DNA of 64,000 nucleotides, from the NCBI RefSeq assembly GCF_007655135.1, contig NC_045131.1:16724001-16788000 (forward strand). The letters run 5' to 3'. Below are positions 9,774 to 21,621 of the stretch, piece after piece. Below the pieces are notes generated by a model, which made no database searches, was not told where the DNA came from, and was given only the letters and a program-made list of their open reading frames with translations. The translations under genes were made by a program, and so were the position numbers. Within the stretch, counting starts at the first letter, position 1. Every line of letters starts with the position of its first letter. The stretch comes from Punica granatum (taxonomy: Eukaryota; Streptophyta; Magnoliopsida; Myrtales; Lythraceae).

Positions 9774-12700
9774 TGTCAGCACCCCATTTTGGTCCACCAG
9801 CTTTAGGATATGACATCGACAAGGCTCCCGACTAGGGCTCCACAACTCTAACAAAAAAAATGGTGAGGGCAACATATGGAATTTTGTAGCACACACAATT
9901 GATCTCGAAGAGTAAGGCACGAATTATCAATATTCGAACCGAAGGCAATGGACAAAGGGGAAATCACGTCTCTGTATCATTTTCTCCGATGAGAATGACT
10001 ATCTTCGTGGATCCTAGAACTAAGTTCGATAATTTTAGATCAAGGTTTGGTGAGTTAGGGACATTTCAATGCAAAAATCATGTCGAAAACCCTTTCGAGC
10101 AAAAAAGATAAAATTCGTGGGAGCTGGGGTGCCCAAACAGTGAATATAACAGCTCGAGCATGGGATTCGACGCATCATGTCACGCTCAATCTTGAACCTA
10201 AAAGGGCGAATTCCATATACTTGACCTAGGAAATCGAGTTTGGTTCAATTTTACGGGTCGTTCATTCCAAGATTCAATACGAATAGAGAGTTATGATTTT
10301 CTGAGCGCACCATACCCGAAACTATTAAATTGGGACAGACTCTGTCAATCGAGGAAGAAAATCCATAAAAAATTCAATTCTTCATATTTTCAAGTATGTC
10401 CAACGTCATTGGATTCATAATTCACTGAAGATTCAGAAAATAAAAAGAAATAGGAGATATTTTGGCTAGATTAGTACAGAATTGAATATATTCTCACAGA
10501 TCATAACGAAATCTCCCAATTAGGGCCAGCTGTCTCACCTCTTCTCCTCCAACTGTCTCCTCTCTTCTCGGGGCCAGTTGGCTCGCACTCCAAAAAAAAC
10601 CCTAAGGCAGCCTTTGGAAAATCTAGCCGCCACGACACTCTCTCAGCTCCCCATTCTCCCCGGGACTCTAGATCTGACTCAAAAACTTCCCCTCAGCTCA
10701 TGTCTGACTCAACTCAGCTTCCTGGTGACAGAACAACATCACCATCCTCACCGTTTCTCCCTTTGGATCTCAGCTACAGCAGACACGGAGGCCACGGACA
10801 AGACCGGATCCTCTCCATCTCTCCTGAACCCTCTTTAGCCTTCATCAACGTGATGAATAGACCAGCAGCTCCCCTTTTGGTTTGAGGACCATCACCTATA
10901 GTGGAGGATCTTCCTTCCTCTCTCGGGGTCACCAGCTCCTTTGCTTCATCATCTCCTCGAGCTCGCTCTCACCTCAGATGCCCCCTCATGTAGAGCTAAG
11001 TGCCGCTGTCACACTTCTCTCGTTCTCTTTGGCTCTCCTGCCCTCTTCGTTCTCCGTCTCCAACTCTTTTTGTCTTCCTTGCAGCACACCGGAATCACGA
11101 TGGCCGACGTCAAGCTCCTCATCTGTGACCACTTCTCCTGCTACACTTCATCAACATTACCATGCTCGCTCTCAGCTCTCTTCCTCTCCATCGCCACAAC
11201 CTCGGCAACAACCAGCTCCTTCCCGGTGATTCTCATAGCCCAATGAATTCTCTAAGCTCTAATGCGGTATTTTGTTCCAATGAATGGTTCTAGATGATAT
11301 GGCCCGATCTTGCTTGTTATAAGTTGTATTTTGAGGTTCAATTGAGTTGCATGTTAGTTGTTTGGTCAAGATAAGGATTTTTAGCATGATTTTGGTGACT
11401 TAAGATTATGCTTGAGGTATGGGCTGAGCTGTGTGTCAATTATTTGTCCAATTCATGATAATTTCCCGTGGTCTTAAGGGCTCATTGCTGTGCCTGAACA
11501 TGTGGCTGAGCTGAATGTCGAACCTCCCATTAATTTGGGAATGCTTTGATCGAAATTGATGTCTTATCGGTGGTATTTGATTATGAGCTGAATGGGATGA
11601 TGGTTTTTATGATACTAGCTGAATTGTTTGGTGAATTTTATTCGATTTGAAATGCTTTACATGAATTTGATAATTTATTACCATGTCCAAATGTGCGGCT
11701 CAATCGAATGAATGCAAGGAAAGAGAATTGATGGTTTGAGGATGGATGATAAACGGTGGAAGACCATTCACATGATTGATGTCAGGATGGAGTCTTTGCA
11801 TTTGATTAGTTAATCATGTCTTCGTCTTGATTCTTTCGGCCATAGATATAAACCAGGAACGACCATGGAGAGTTTTGTAGGTTCATTTCTTGTCGTTGTA
11901 AACTCCTTGAAGCCGATTTATTGCGCACCTACTCGCTGATGTGTCTTGGTTTGGTTCTTTAGTGCCTTGCTTCGATTGCTCTTAGGTCATAGGATGAGTT
12001 ATTCTTACCCATAAACGCCTTCAGATTGCTTCCTTGCGAGTTTCTCGTCGTTTTGTTCCTGTCAAGTCAAAATTTGTTGTTTAGAAGTTCTGGACAGCAA
12101 TGTTTCATGAGCATTAGGAGCTTATTTTGATCACTCTCACGTTAAAGGGCGAGTTCTTCTTACGCGTAGATGCCTTAGGATCGATCCTTTCATATCTCAT
12201 GCCGTTTCGGACTTCTTAAACCCAAATCAAGATACTTTGAAGTCATTATTTGAATCAAATTGATGTAATGGAGCTCATCTTGTTCATCTTATCTCTATTG
12301 ATCTTGTTCATGGTTTGTATATTTGCCTTTGTCCCGGTTCTCCACTTTTTGTTCTTTGTCTTGCATGGCATTTCGAACCTTGGAGGAGAAGATGAGTAAA
12401 GAGGAGGCACAAGAAGATGGACGACCCCAATGTGGCTCGAAAACGACGTGGAGACTTACCTAGGCTTAGGTTGAGTCCCGACTTGAAGACCGCCTCGGTC
12501 CGCGGTAGTCAAGGATCTTCCAAGCTAGCTCATCCTGAGAATCTCTTGGGATCAGGTATAAATCTCCATCTTAGTAACATGCGATAGGTCTTTCGATGTT
12601 CGACGAGTGAAGTCGATGAGCTTGACATGATTGTGTGCCAGTGATTTGTGTGTTTGGATGTTTCCTTGATAATTTAATTAAAATCTCATACGAATTTGGA

Positions 12701-14331
12701 TTAATCATATAAACTCAGTTTAAAATTGAATTTAAATTCAGGACAGTCGAGAATCAGAGCTTTTGTCGGACGGTCCACCAATGACTGGCTCGATGGCTCG
12801 AAACTCGCAAACTAAGAGTGCGTTTGGATTGAGAGTTAAATTGAGTTGAGTTTTGATTTTAATTGGTTTGTAATGATTGTATGGTTGAATTATGAGAAAA
12901 AGTGTGAAAAAATAATAAATAATTGAGAGAAAATAATGATTAAGTAATGATTGTATTGTTGAATTGTGAAAAAGTAATGAATAGTTGAGAGAATTTAATT
13001 TTAAAAATTGAATTGAATGATTAAAAAAATTTTAAAAATAAAAAAAAGTAATGATTGTGATGTTGAATTGAAGATAAGTGAAGTTGAGTTGAATTGAGTT
13101 GAATATTTTTCCAAAAACAAACGCACCCTAAAGCATTCGGCATTATTTAATTGAACTCAATGATTCCACGTACGGCAAAAGGGACGTGTAATTGGGCTAA
13201 ATAAATCACTCGGCTTTAAGCAAAATGTATAAATTGATAAATTATCGATAACCGCGCTGATAATTTAAGAACGAGTTCTTCTGTCATAAAATGTAGAATT
13301 TGACTAACTGTGCATTCGGCATAATCAAACACGGGTAAACAGGCAAAATGAGATAGATTTTGGTTTTTTTAGGCGAAAACATTTTTTGTCATAATCTGTA
13401 AAAGCCACATCGTCACGGTACATAATAATTTAAAAATTACCCACACATTCGAGACTTGATTACAGACATTGTGTTTGTCAGGTCCAGTAAAATAACGTCG
13501 AATGCTACATGCCCTCTCCATCACCCTGTTTGTCTGTTTAGGGTAGGAATTCACTTACCAAGTAACCCCGGTGCATAACCTGATAAATCACGTAAACACG
13601 GCATTTAAAACACAACTTGTCTGTATTCATATGTTTTTAACTGTTTTTGTCTGTTTTCATATGCCTTTCTCTGTTTTTGTTGCGGGTCGAGCTTGATCCT
13701 TTAGGATACGATTCACACGAGGTCCAACGCCCCTAACAGTCGATCACGGGATCTAATTCCCCAATCACTGAGCGCGCATATTAATTTCAATTTCAGTCTT
13801 TTCAAACCACACGGTGAGCACGAGTGGAATAATAACCAAATGCGAACCGATTGGGATACAGTTATTGTAATTTGTATTTTTATTTAAGAGAGCAATGTGA
13901 AGGTTTAATGTTGTACATTTATTTATGTAAGAATCCCGATCGGAGAGTGGACGGTCGGAGTGTTTCCTCGAATTTACGGTGTCAAAACGGGCGAGTCAAC
14001 TGCAACCCTAAATCATGCGGTAAATAAATAAAATGGCAAGCCTAGCAAGATAGAGTACCGAAAGAGCGTGTGGGATATAGGCCCACACGTAATAGAACCC
14101 CCGAATTCGGAATTTCAGGTTTCGTACGGACCATTGCCTTAGCATACTAGGTGTATCCTATACCCCTAGACTCGGGCAACTCACCGGCCCTCGATCTTCG
14201 GGTCGTAAATAGGTAGTGACGACTCCTTCTCACGTGCGTCCGTCGCGCGTTCTCGAGAAGGTGGACACTCCCAAGCCGCGTTGCATAGGCGCACGCATGC
14301 GTGCCCCGACGAGACAAAATTCGGGTGCACA
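9774..14331 (+). mobile_element. 3' LTR of long-LTR Ty3/gypsy element, copy 1
   Basis: LTR of about 4.56 kb, starting TGTCAGCACC and ending …TTCGGGTGCACA (end could be 14333). Both ends match the ends of the solo LTR at 35612-40176 (TGTTAGCACC / …GGATCCGCACA read on its minus strand) and of copy 2. Internal landmarks are shared too, for example the segment around 14160-14330 against 53805-54010 and 35612-35800, and 13370-13560 against 36880-37020. It carries a nested inverted-repeat element (12816-13128), so the original length was about 4.2 kb. The C/T-rich part 10510-11230 contains open frames of low-complexity Ser/Pro/Leu that I do not regard as genes. The remainder is non-coding. Confidence 0.75.
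12816..13128. mobile_element. PIF/Harbinger-like MITE (313 bp)
   Basis: Ends GAGTGCGTTTG and CAAACGCACCC are inverted repeats, flanked by TAA on both sides (12813-12815 and 13129-13131), the target duplication typical of PIF/Harbinger (Tourist-type) elements. The interior is A/T-rich with repeated TTGAATTG motifs and no coding capacity. It is inserted in the LTR of copy 1. Related elements lie at 26034-26197 and about 43711-44015. Confidence 0.75.
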
Positions 14332-15297
14332 CAGTTTCCTAAGAGTATTTTATCACATGCCTCGAAAAGCAATGGAGGGATTACTATCCTTTGGCGAGAG
14401 CATATTTTCTACTTTATGCCTAGAATTATCTTATATTTGTTGATCATTTCGACTACATCCCTCTTTCCATTATGTGACCCCATTTCGATATTAAATGTAA
14501 TTGTCAATTTATACTGCTTACGTATAGTTTTAATGGAGGTCGGTTCCTGCTGGGCTAAAATATGACATAATTTTATTATGAGATGCAGGAGGATGGTGAT
14601 ATTGGCAAAGGCTTCTATTTTTCTCATAATTGTGATTCCACTACTTCTGAACTCTAGGAAATATTAGGCTATATTTTGGCAATCCATTCAATTAGAGTCA
14701 CCATGGTTCACTTGGTAAATTGGGATAGGCATATTGGATTATTTTTTTTAATCGTGTCAGTGGCAAGACTATTTTGGTAGACTAAACCGTATCTTGACTG
14801 TTTTGGTGGAGTGAAACTAAACTTGTTGGAAAAAAAAATTTAACTTTGACGTCGAGGCAAATTTCCCATCTTATTCTACGACTTTGAAAAGTTTTGTACT
14901 ATACTTCTTTTGTGATACAGAATGGAAGTTAGAAATCCCTAAAAAAAAAAATTGGGTCGCTCAATTTTGGATGGCTCCTTGGTTATTATCAAAGATAACG
15001 TTCAATTTATTAGGTTGTATCATATAATGATTTGTGGATAACAAACAGATGGTCCGGGTTATTTTCAATCAATCCTCGCTTTTATAAGTTGGAGTTTTAT
15101 TGTATGCCTTCACTGTTGTATGAACTAGTTTGCTTATGTTTCCCTTCTACTCGAGACAATATATGTGAGTCTAAGATCGTTTGGCTAGTTATGAAATTTC
15201 TTTTTTTTTTGTTACAGATTTATATTACATTTATTTTCAAATTTTGTTTGGTTGTATAAAACATTGGACATACACATATTTTATAAGTGTGGGAGAT
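14332..15297. other. Intergenic stretch without recognisable feature
   Basis: About 960 bases between the LTR of copy 1 and the next LTR family. It is AT-rich with several A and T runs. I see no supported gene or complete element; the open frames are short and uncharacteristic. Confidence 0.5.
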
Positions 15298-15549
15298 TGT
15301 GAAACCAAAATATTTTTCAAATATGCATACATACACATATGCTTATATATATTGGACTTTTATCTTGTTGAAATAATAACATATATATATATATATATAA
15401 AAGTGTGGGGGCATGGGCTCCACGTGGCCCACAATTTTTCCCCCCATGAGCTTCCACCGCCTTCCATTCACTTAATTTGTTTCTTTCTTTTTTCTTTTTT
15501 TCATTTTCAGCTTTGTTTTGGCTAGGGGGATTCGAAGAGAAGGAAGCAA

Positions 15550-15550
15550 C

Positions 15551-15598
<48 letters not shown>
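15550..15598. repeat. (GA)n microsatellite
   Basis: Nearly pure GA run with one GATA interruption, in the outer ~3-kb LTR. A matching run occurs in the nested LTR at about 16720-16760, so it belongs to the LTR family. Confidence 0.9.
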
Positions 15599-15602
<4 letters not shown>

Positions 15603-16422
15603 ACGGAAAGAGCAAAGCAAGGGGATGACAGGGGGGCTCGAAATTGTGTTCGCAAAAGAGGAAGAAGAAGAAAGAAGAGCTAAGAGGAGATGGGAACAAT
15701 TGACAGATTGATCCGGGTAAGGGGATTAGGAGAACGACCTAAGAGGGAGTTGAGCTTGAAATTGAATTTATCATCCATGGTGTTTAGGTTGGTATTGCTG
15801 AAAAAATTTTCTGATTTGATGCTTGTGGTTTCTTTAATGAAACAATATAAGCCAATTGAGTTGCTAAACAGAAATAGGTAAGTTCATGGATCAACTTAAT
15901 GTTCATGCATGTCGATGGATTCTATTAAGAACTACATTGCTGCATATATTTATCTAATTTCTAGAGTCAATTGTGACCTTAGAGCTAGTAATGCAAAGGA
16001 TTTTGGTTGGATGGAATATGGAGGTTCTGCTGAACGAAGTTCTTTTATTAATTGAATTACTTTGTTATCAATTGGCTTGTATGGGTTTCTTTTAGTTGAT
16101 TGTTCTCTTGTTGTGAATTTGGAAGTTGGGTTAGTCAAATTGATGGTGAGGGGAGCTGTTAAAGCTTATAGATCCATTTAGATTATTGATGCTTTGAGTA
16201 CAGATTATTTGAGAAACCATTTTATTCAATTGTGTCTTTTCCTTGGTGAATTGAAGATTGCGGTATAATTAAATTGCTAAATTGGGAAAATTAAAAGTGG
16301 TATTCAAATCGGAACTTTTGAACCAAGTGTTAATTGTGTTGGAAAAAAAAAAGAAGAAAGATGATGATGTTAGGCGTTATTCTGATTTCTTTGTATCGCT
16401 AATCATTGGTTTTTATCTATAC

Positions 16423-16718
16423 TGTGAGACCCGGAATATTTAAAAAAAAATATCCATCCATGCACATATGCATATATATATATATATATATATTATATTA
16501 TATGTTGGACTTTTATGTTGCTGAAGGAAAAAAAAAAAGAAAAGAAAAGAAAAGAAAGGGGCGAAAAGGGTCCCACGTGGCCCTCATTTTCCCTTAAGCC
16601 ATCCTGCCACTGCCATTGCTTTTTCCATTTCATTTGTTTTCTTTCTTCCTTCTTTCCCTGCGTTTCGTTCTGTCTTTTTCTTGGCTGGGGTCGAAGAAGA
16701 AACAGGGGAAACAGAGAG

Positions 16719-16765
<47 letters not shown>

Positions 16766-19482
16766 GTCAACTTGAGTTGCAGAAACCGCAAAGAAGACGA
16801 ATTGCTAAGTGCACGGTAAGCTGGTCTTCCATGGTCTTAGTACTGATATCTACTGAGTTTAAATTTAGATTTTTCCCCTCTTATTTGTTTGGGTTTAGTC
16901 TTATTTTGAGCTAAAGGAATAGATTAGATGAGATTGCTCAAGCTTGATGAGGGTTCAATGGACGATGGAATTCACATGTTGATTTTATAATTGAATATTG
17001 CAATTGATGTGATTATTTGTGCGAGAACTGATCTGTGAAAGCTGAGTTCTCTTAAATGGTGGATTGCTTGATAATACCGTGGTGGTGTTGTTTTTTTTTT
17101 TTCATGTAGTTGTATGTATATATGAGCTCATTAAAACACTATGTGGAAGGAATTAAAGGTTTTCCGGTGTTGATTAATTAAGCATAGAGAACTCATTTTA
17201 TATTTGGGTTTACTAACATATTTTTTTTCTTTATTAATCAAGTTGCTTTATATTAGCGATGAAATGTCGAACCTCCTGCATTTGCTGGTTTGAAGTGATT
17301 GCATATAGAAATATGTTTCAATGGAGGAGTTTGAGTAGTATTATTGGTGTTAGTTTATGGCCAAAGAAGCTTTAAATTGCCTTGTTCTAGGAGCTTGGGT
17401 AAATGTTCATTAAAACATATAATTACATATATATTATATATTTTGTGCTATGAGTTGACTTACATTCTTGGTTGCCATTTTTTTAGAGGAATAGGTAATG
17501 TACATATTTGAGGAAGTTGAGACCTAGCTAGTTATGGGAGTTGGTGAGGTAGCTGAAGAATAATGATTGTAATTTGATTTGTATAAGCTATATATATGGT
17601 TAGTGAATTCAACTATATATATTGTTGTTGTTAAGTTACTAAAGTTTTAATATTGTTATTTTAGTTTAGACAAGTTATTATAAATTTTTATAAATAATAT
17701 TGGGTAAACAATGCTAAGAGATTACGCTTTGCTGTCTTGAGTTTTATGATGTCAGATTTCTTGTATAGAGTATTATCTAGTTGTTGTTATTATGGTGATC
17801 ATATATTTTTGGTCAATTATAAATCTCTCATTTACCTGGAAATTGACAAGAACAATTAGGTTCGTTTAAATGGGAGTTATGGAGATTGTTTTAAGTAGTT
17901 TTTGACATAGATGAGAAATAGAAATAATGAATACGATATATATATATATATATAAGTCGGAACTTATTAAAAATAATAGGCTGTAAGGAAGATTGTGGGT
18001 GATATCGAAGGTTCCTGTGATGGTGCTATATTTTTATTATCTAATCTAATGTTCGCGAATAATAGGGATCGTGGATACTAAAACCTTGCACTCTGAATTG
18101 TTGACTGAATTTGCTATCTCTGGGGGGTTTTCGGTGAGTACTTTATTGTATTGTGAAACGATATATATAAATATATATTACGTTAAGTGGATGGTAATGT
18201 TGGTGTGATTAATAGGATTGATTATAATAGGAGGATTTGACAGATGTTTCTGTTTGTATTGTAGTCGTTTGTTTCAGGTTATGTAATTATTATGATTATT
18301 GCAAGAGATTTAGCTGGTAATAATTGTATGGAGTGTATAAATTGATTTATGCGAATATAGGATAAGTGATGGATTCTAACGTCATTTATGAGACATGAAT
18401 TGTATGGATGTTATTATTATAGGAAATATTGTAATAATTTGGTAATAAGAATTTGGTGTGGGTCTTGAGATGGCACGGTTGTAGTTGATTGTGCTTGTGA
18501 TTATTGTTTGACTATAGCCATGAGATCGGTGGACCCGGCGGATTATAAAATGGGCCTGATCGGCCGCTGGACCTGGCGGAATAGAAAAAAAAAAAGGGCT
18601 CGATCAGCCGCTAAGACCCGACAGAATACAAATCGAGGTCAACTTCTACCACCAGAGGTTAATAGGCGGCCCTCACTTATGAGATACGAGTATTGGGAGT
18701 TGAGGATGATATGAGTAAGATATGTGAGGTCACGGTACCGTCACAACTCTATTGCGAGGAAATGCAACCCTATGACTATATTGATTGGTTGTATTGTATA
18801 TTGTTTGTCTGGTATGATTGTTGAGATTGTCTGAAATTGTTCTGTGAAAATCGTGTTGTTTGCTGATAATTGATTTAGTCAGTGTGTGATTGTTAGATGA
18901 TGCTGAGTTAATAGTTAATTTTAATATTATTATATAGTTATAAAGATAATTGATTGGTTATGAATGAGTTTGGTAATTATTTGCATGAAATGAATAATAT
19001 GGTGTGTTGGTGAATTAAATGATAGACTTGGGTATGCTAATAGTATCTTTGTTATTTAAAAATATATTTTTAGTTAATAATAGTTCATTTCACTCTGGAA
19101 TTTTGTGCTCACTGAGATGCAGTTAACACTCTGCATATATTTTTCCAGATAAGCTTCTAACTGCGCAAGAGAACCATTTTGATATCGAGGATCAGCTCGA
19201 AAAACTAGGTAGGGATCTTAGTTATTTGATAGGTATTCTTTTTTTTTTTTATAAAACGTATTGGAATGTGTTACGACCTGAAATTTCTGTTTAGTTGGTT
19301 TAGTGAAGTGGCTCTCTTAGAATGTGCGTATATATATATATGTGTGTGTGAGAGAGAGAGTTAGCTAGATTGGTTATATGTTGTTGAGAGTTATGGAAAG
19401 CAAGTTTTATATGAATAGTTTATGTGATAACAGATATCGATGAAATATGGGAAAAATTCAGCTGAAATTTCGGGTCGTGACA
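16423..19482 (+). mobile_element. Solo LTR (3060 bp) nested in related LTR, TSD TATAC
   Basis: Begins TGTGAGACCCGGAATATTT and ends GAAATTTCGGGTCGTGACA, a TG…CA LTR with good terminal complementarity. The five bases before it (16418-16422) and after it (19483-19487) are both TATAC. It contains an (AG)n tract at 16725-16760, two copies of the 39-bp repeat near 18520-18610, and no protein domain. Its length matches the reconstructed outer LTR, which supports reading it as a complete solo LTR. Confidence 0.8.
18520..18612 (+). repeat. 39-bp minisatellite, short form
   Basis: About two units of the repeat GGACCYGGCGGAATAGAAAA plus RTGGGCCTGAATGGCCGCT inside the nested LTR. The outer LTR holds about seven units at 20161-20440. 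Confidence 0.7.
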
Positions 19483-20160
19483 TATACACTTGGATTGAAT
19501 TGGAAGAGAGCAACTTATTAAATGATGATACGATGTGTTGTTGTAAGAGAAGTTTTCCTAGGATTTTATATAAGTATTGTTCTGTAAGTTTGGAGGAGGT
19601 AGAGGAGGTTATGTTCTCATTAATTATTTCACATTGATGGATGAACAGAGGGATAATAAAGCTAGATCGAGTATGGAAGTGTTAATGTTAGTTTTTCTTT
19701 TGGAATGAAAATCTCATATCACTAGTATGTATACTTAAACTATTGTATTGTGTGTTATCTGATTTTTATGCTTATAATTAATAGGGATTATGAAGACTAA
19801 GCTTTGCATCTCGAAGAATCGACCTAATGAATATTTTTGAGAGTTCGGTGAGTACTTTATTCTTTTGTAAAATGATGTATTATAGTTATATAAATATTTA
19901 AGAATAATATTGTGATAGTTAAAGATTAAGAAATCGACCTTGCTATGTTGTGTGAATTGATTTGGGAGATATTGCCCTTTTATGTTTCATTTTGAGTTGA
20001 GATATCCAGTGTGATTGTGTATGCTGATTGTGTGTGAGTTATGTGATGATAACATGCTGCCACTGTAATGTGATTGGAATTGTGTTTGTGTATGATGATA
20101 TATGAGATGATATGGCATTGTTGTAATTGATTATGCTCTTGTTATTGTTTACCTATAGTC

Positions 20161-20440
20161 ATGGGACCGCTAGACACGGCGGAATATAAATATGGGCCGA
20201 ATGGCCGTTGGACCCAGTGGAATAGAAAGTGTGGCTCAAATGGCCGTTGGACCTGGTGGAATAGAAAATGGAGTCTGAATGGCCATTGGGCCCGACGTAA
20301 TAGAAAATGGGGCTCGAACGACTGCTGGACCTGGCGAAATAGCAAATGGGGCCTGAATGGCCGCTGGACCCGGTGGAATAAAAAATGGGGTCTGAATGGT
20401 CGCTGGACCCGGCAAAAAAGAAAAAGGGGCCTAAATGAGA
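20161..20440 (+). repeat. 39-bp minisatellite, expanded form (about 7 units)
   Basis: AATAGAAA recurs at 20221, 20260, 20299 and 20338, a period of exactly 39 bases (13 codons). Because 39 is divisible by three, the array is open on both strands, giving 13-residue periodic frames at 20161-20466 (plus) and 20142-20453 (minus). Both are probably not translated. Confidence 0.85.
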
Positions 20441-21213
20441 TGTGCGGGATCACAATACCGTCCTAACTTGTTGCGAGAAAATGCAATCCTATGGCTATAT
20501 TGATTGACTGCGTTGTATATTGTTTGTCTGATATGATTATTAGAGATGTGATGATTATTGAAATTGTTGGAGATGTGACGATTATGGAGATTGTCTGAAG
20601 TTGTTCTATGAAAGCAGTGTTATTGCTGGAGTTTGATCTGTCAAGTGATTGTGTTGTGAGTTTTTATGGAATGCTAATGAATGGATATTTGATGTTTATG
20701 TGGTATTGGATATTAGAGAGATTGTTGGAAGAGTTGCGTGTATTTATTAGGGGAACTTAAATCAGTTACTATAATGGATATAACTATTATTATAGTTTGT
20801 ATCTATATATACATATATATATCGTGTATATGTGCGGGTGAGCTGATAGTTGGATTTGGATTTGATGTGATTGTATAATTTATTTGAATATTTGGTTATT
20901 TGCAATTAAATATTTATTTAATAATAAGTCATTTTACTTTGAAATATAGTGCTCATTGAGATGCAGCTCACACTCCGCATATATTTTTCAGATGAGCTAG
21001 AAGCTAGACTAGCAGTACAGGAGAACTCTTTTGATATCAGGGATCATCTCAGAGGACTAAGTTGGGACTTTAATTATTTGATAAGTAGTCTTTTTGTATA
21101 AAATGTATTGAATATGTTACGACCTGAAATTTTTGTTTAGTTTGGTTTAGTAATGTGGTTGAGAAAAGAATATTACTCACTTTTGAGAAGTATATATATA
21201 CATATTAGAGATT

Positions 21214-21217
21214 GTCG

Positions 21218-21258
<41 letters not shown>
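21214..21258. repeat. (TA)n microsatellite
   Basis: Uninterrupted TA run near the right end of the outer ~3-kb LTR. Confidence 0.9.
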
Positions 21259-21260
<2 letters not shown>

Positions 21261-21494
21261 GTTCGTGAAAAACATGTTTTTTTATATGACTAGTTTATGT
21301 GATAATGGATATCGAAGAAATATAGGGGAAATTTTGCTGAAATTTCGGATCGTAACATTACCATATCATCTTCTACGGCTTATTCCAAACAAGTTGCTTA
21401 TAATTGACGTTTGAGATAATTGGTTTTTGTCAATAATAACGATGTGTCATTACCAGCATCAAAGATTAATAATCAATATCCCGTCAAACTTTAT

Positions 21495-21569
21495 TTTATT
21501 GAGCATATGATGTCTCTTTTGAGGACTATCGTTCACAACGTCCCTCCATGTTGTATATACATCTTTATT
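21495..21569 (-). terminator. Candidate polyadenylation signals of the proline-rich gene
   Basis: On the minus strand, AATAAA occurs at 21564-21569 and 21495-21500, about 53 and 122 bases beyond the stop codon at 21622. Position and sequence fit a plant near-upstream element; usage is not shown by sequence alone. Confidence 0.4.
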
Positions 21570-21621
21570 TCGTATCTGCACAGCCTTTATGATATAGCAG
21601 CAATGTTGTTAAAGGGGACCA

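Larger units (their letters stand above)
15298..21357 (+). mobile_element. Older ~3-kb LTR, split by a nested LTR of the same family
   Basis: The outer LTR consists of 15298-16422 and 19488-21357, about 2995 bases once the insert is removed. It begins TGTGAAACC and ends GAAATTTCGGATCGTAACA. Its two parts align, in order, with the two halves of the inserted LTR: the shared A segment has (AT)n, a CCACGTGG-type block and a (GA)n tract, and the shared B segment has GTGAGTACTTTATT, the 39-bp repeat, GTGCTCAYTGAGATGCAG and TGTTACGACCTGAAATTT. Flanking bases (GAGAT / TTACC) do not match, so the outer left edge is uncertain or the copy is rearranged. No coding domains are present. The right edge lies 264 bases beyond the stop codon of the proline-rich gene. 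Confidence 0.65.

Noticed and set aside
10578..11246. Ser/Pro/Leu-rich open frames as genes
   Set aside because: They lie in the C/T-rich part of a retrotransposon LTR, overlap in several frames, and are not shared by the other LTR copies.
15317..15699. Frames containing long Leu/Ser runs
   Set aside because: Translation of the (GA)n/(CT)n microsatellite in an LTR.
20142..20466. Open frames on both strands with 13-residue repeats
   Set aside because: Generated by a 39-bp minisatellite inside an LTR; the nested copy has only two units.
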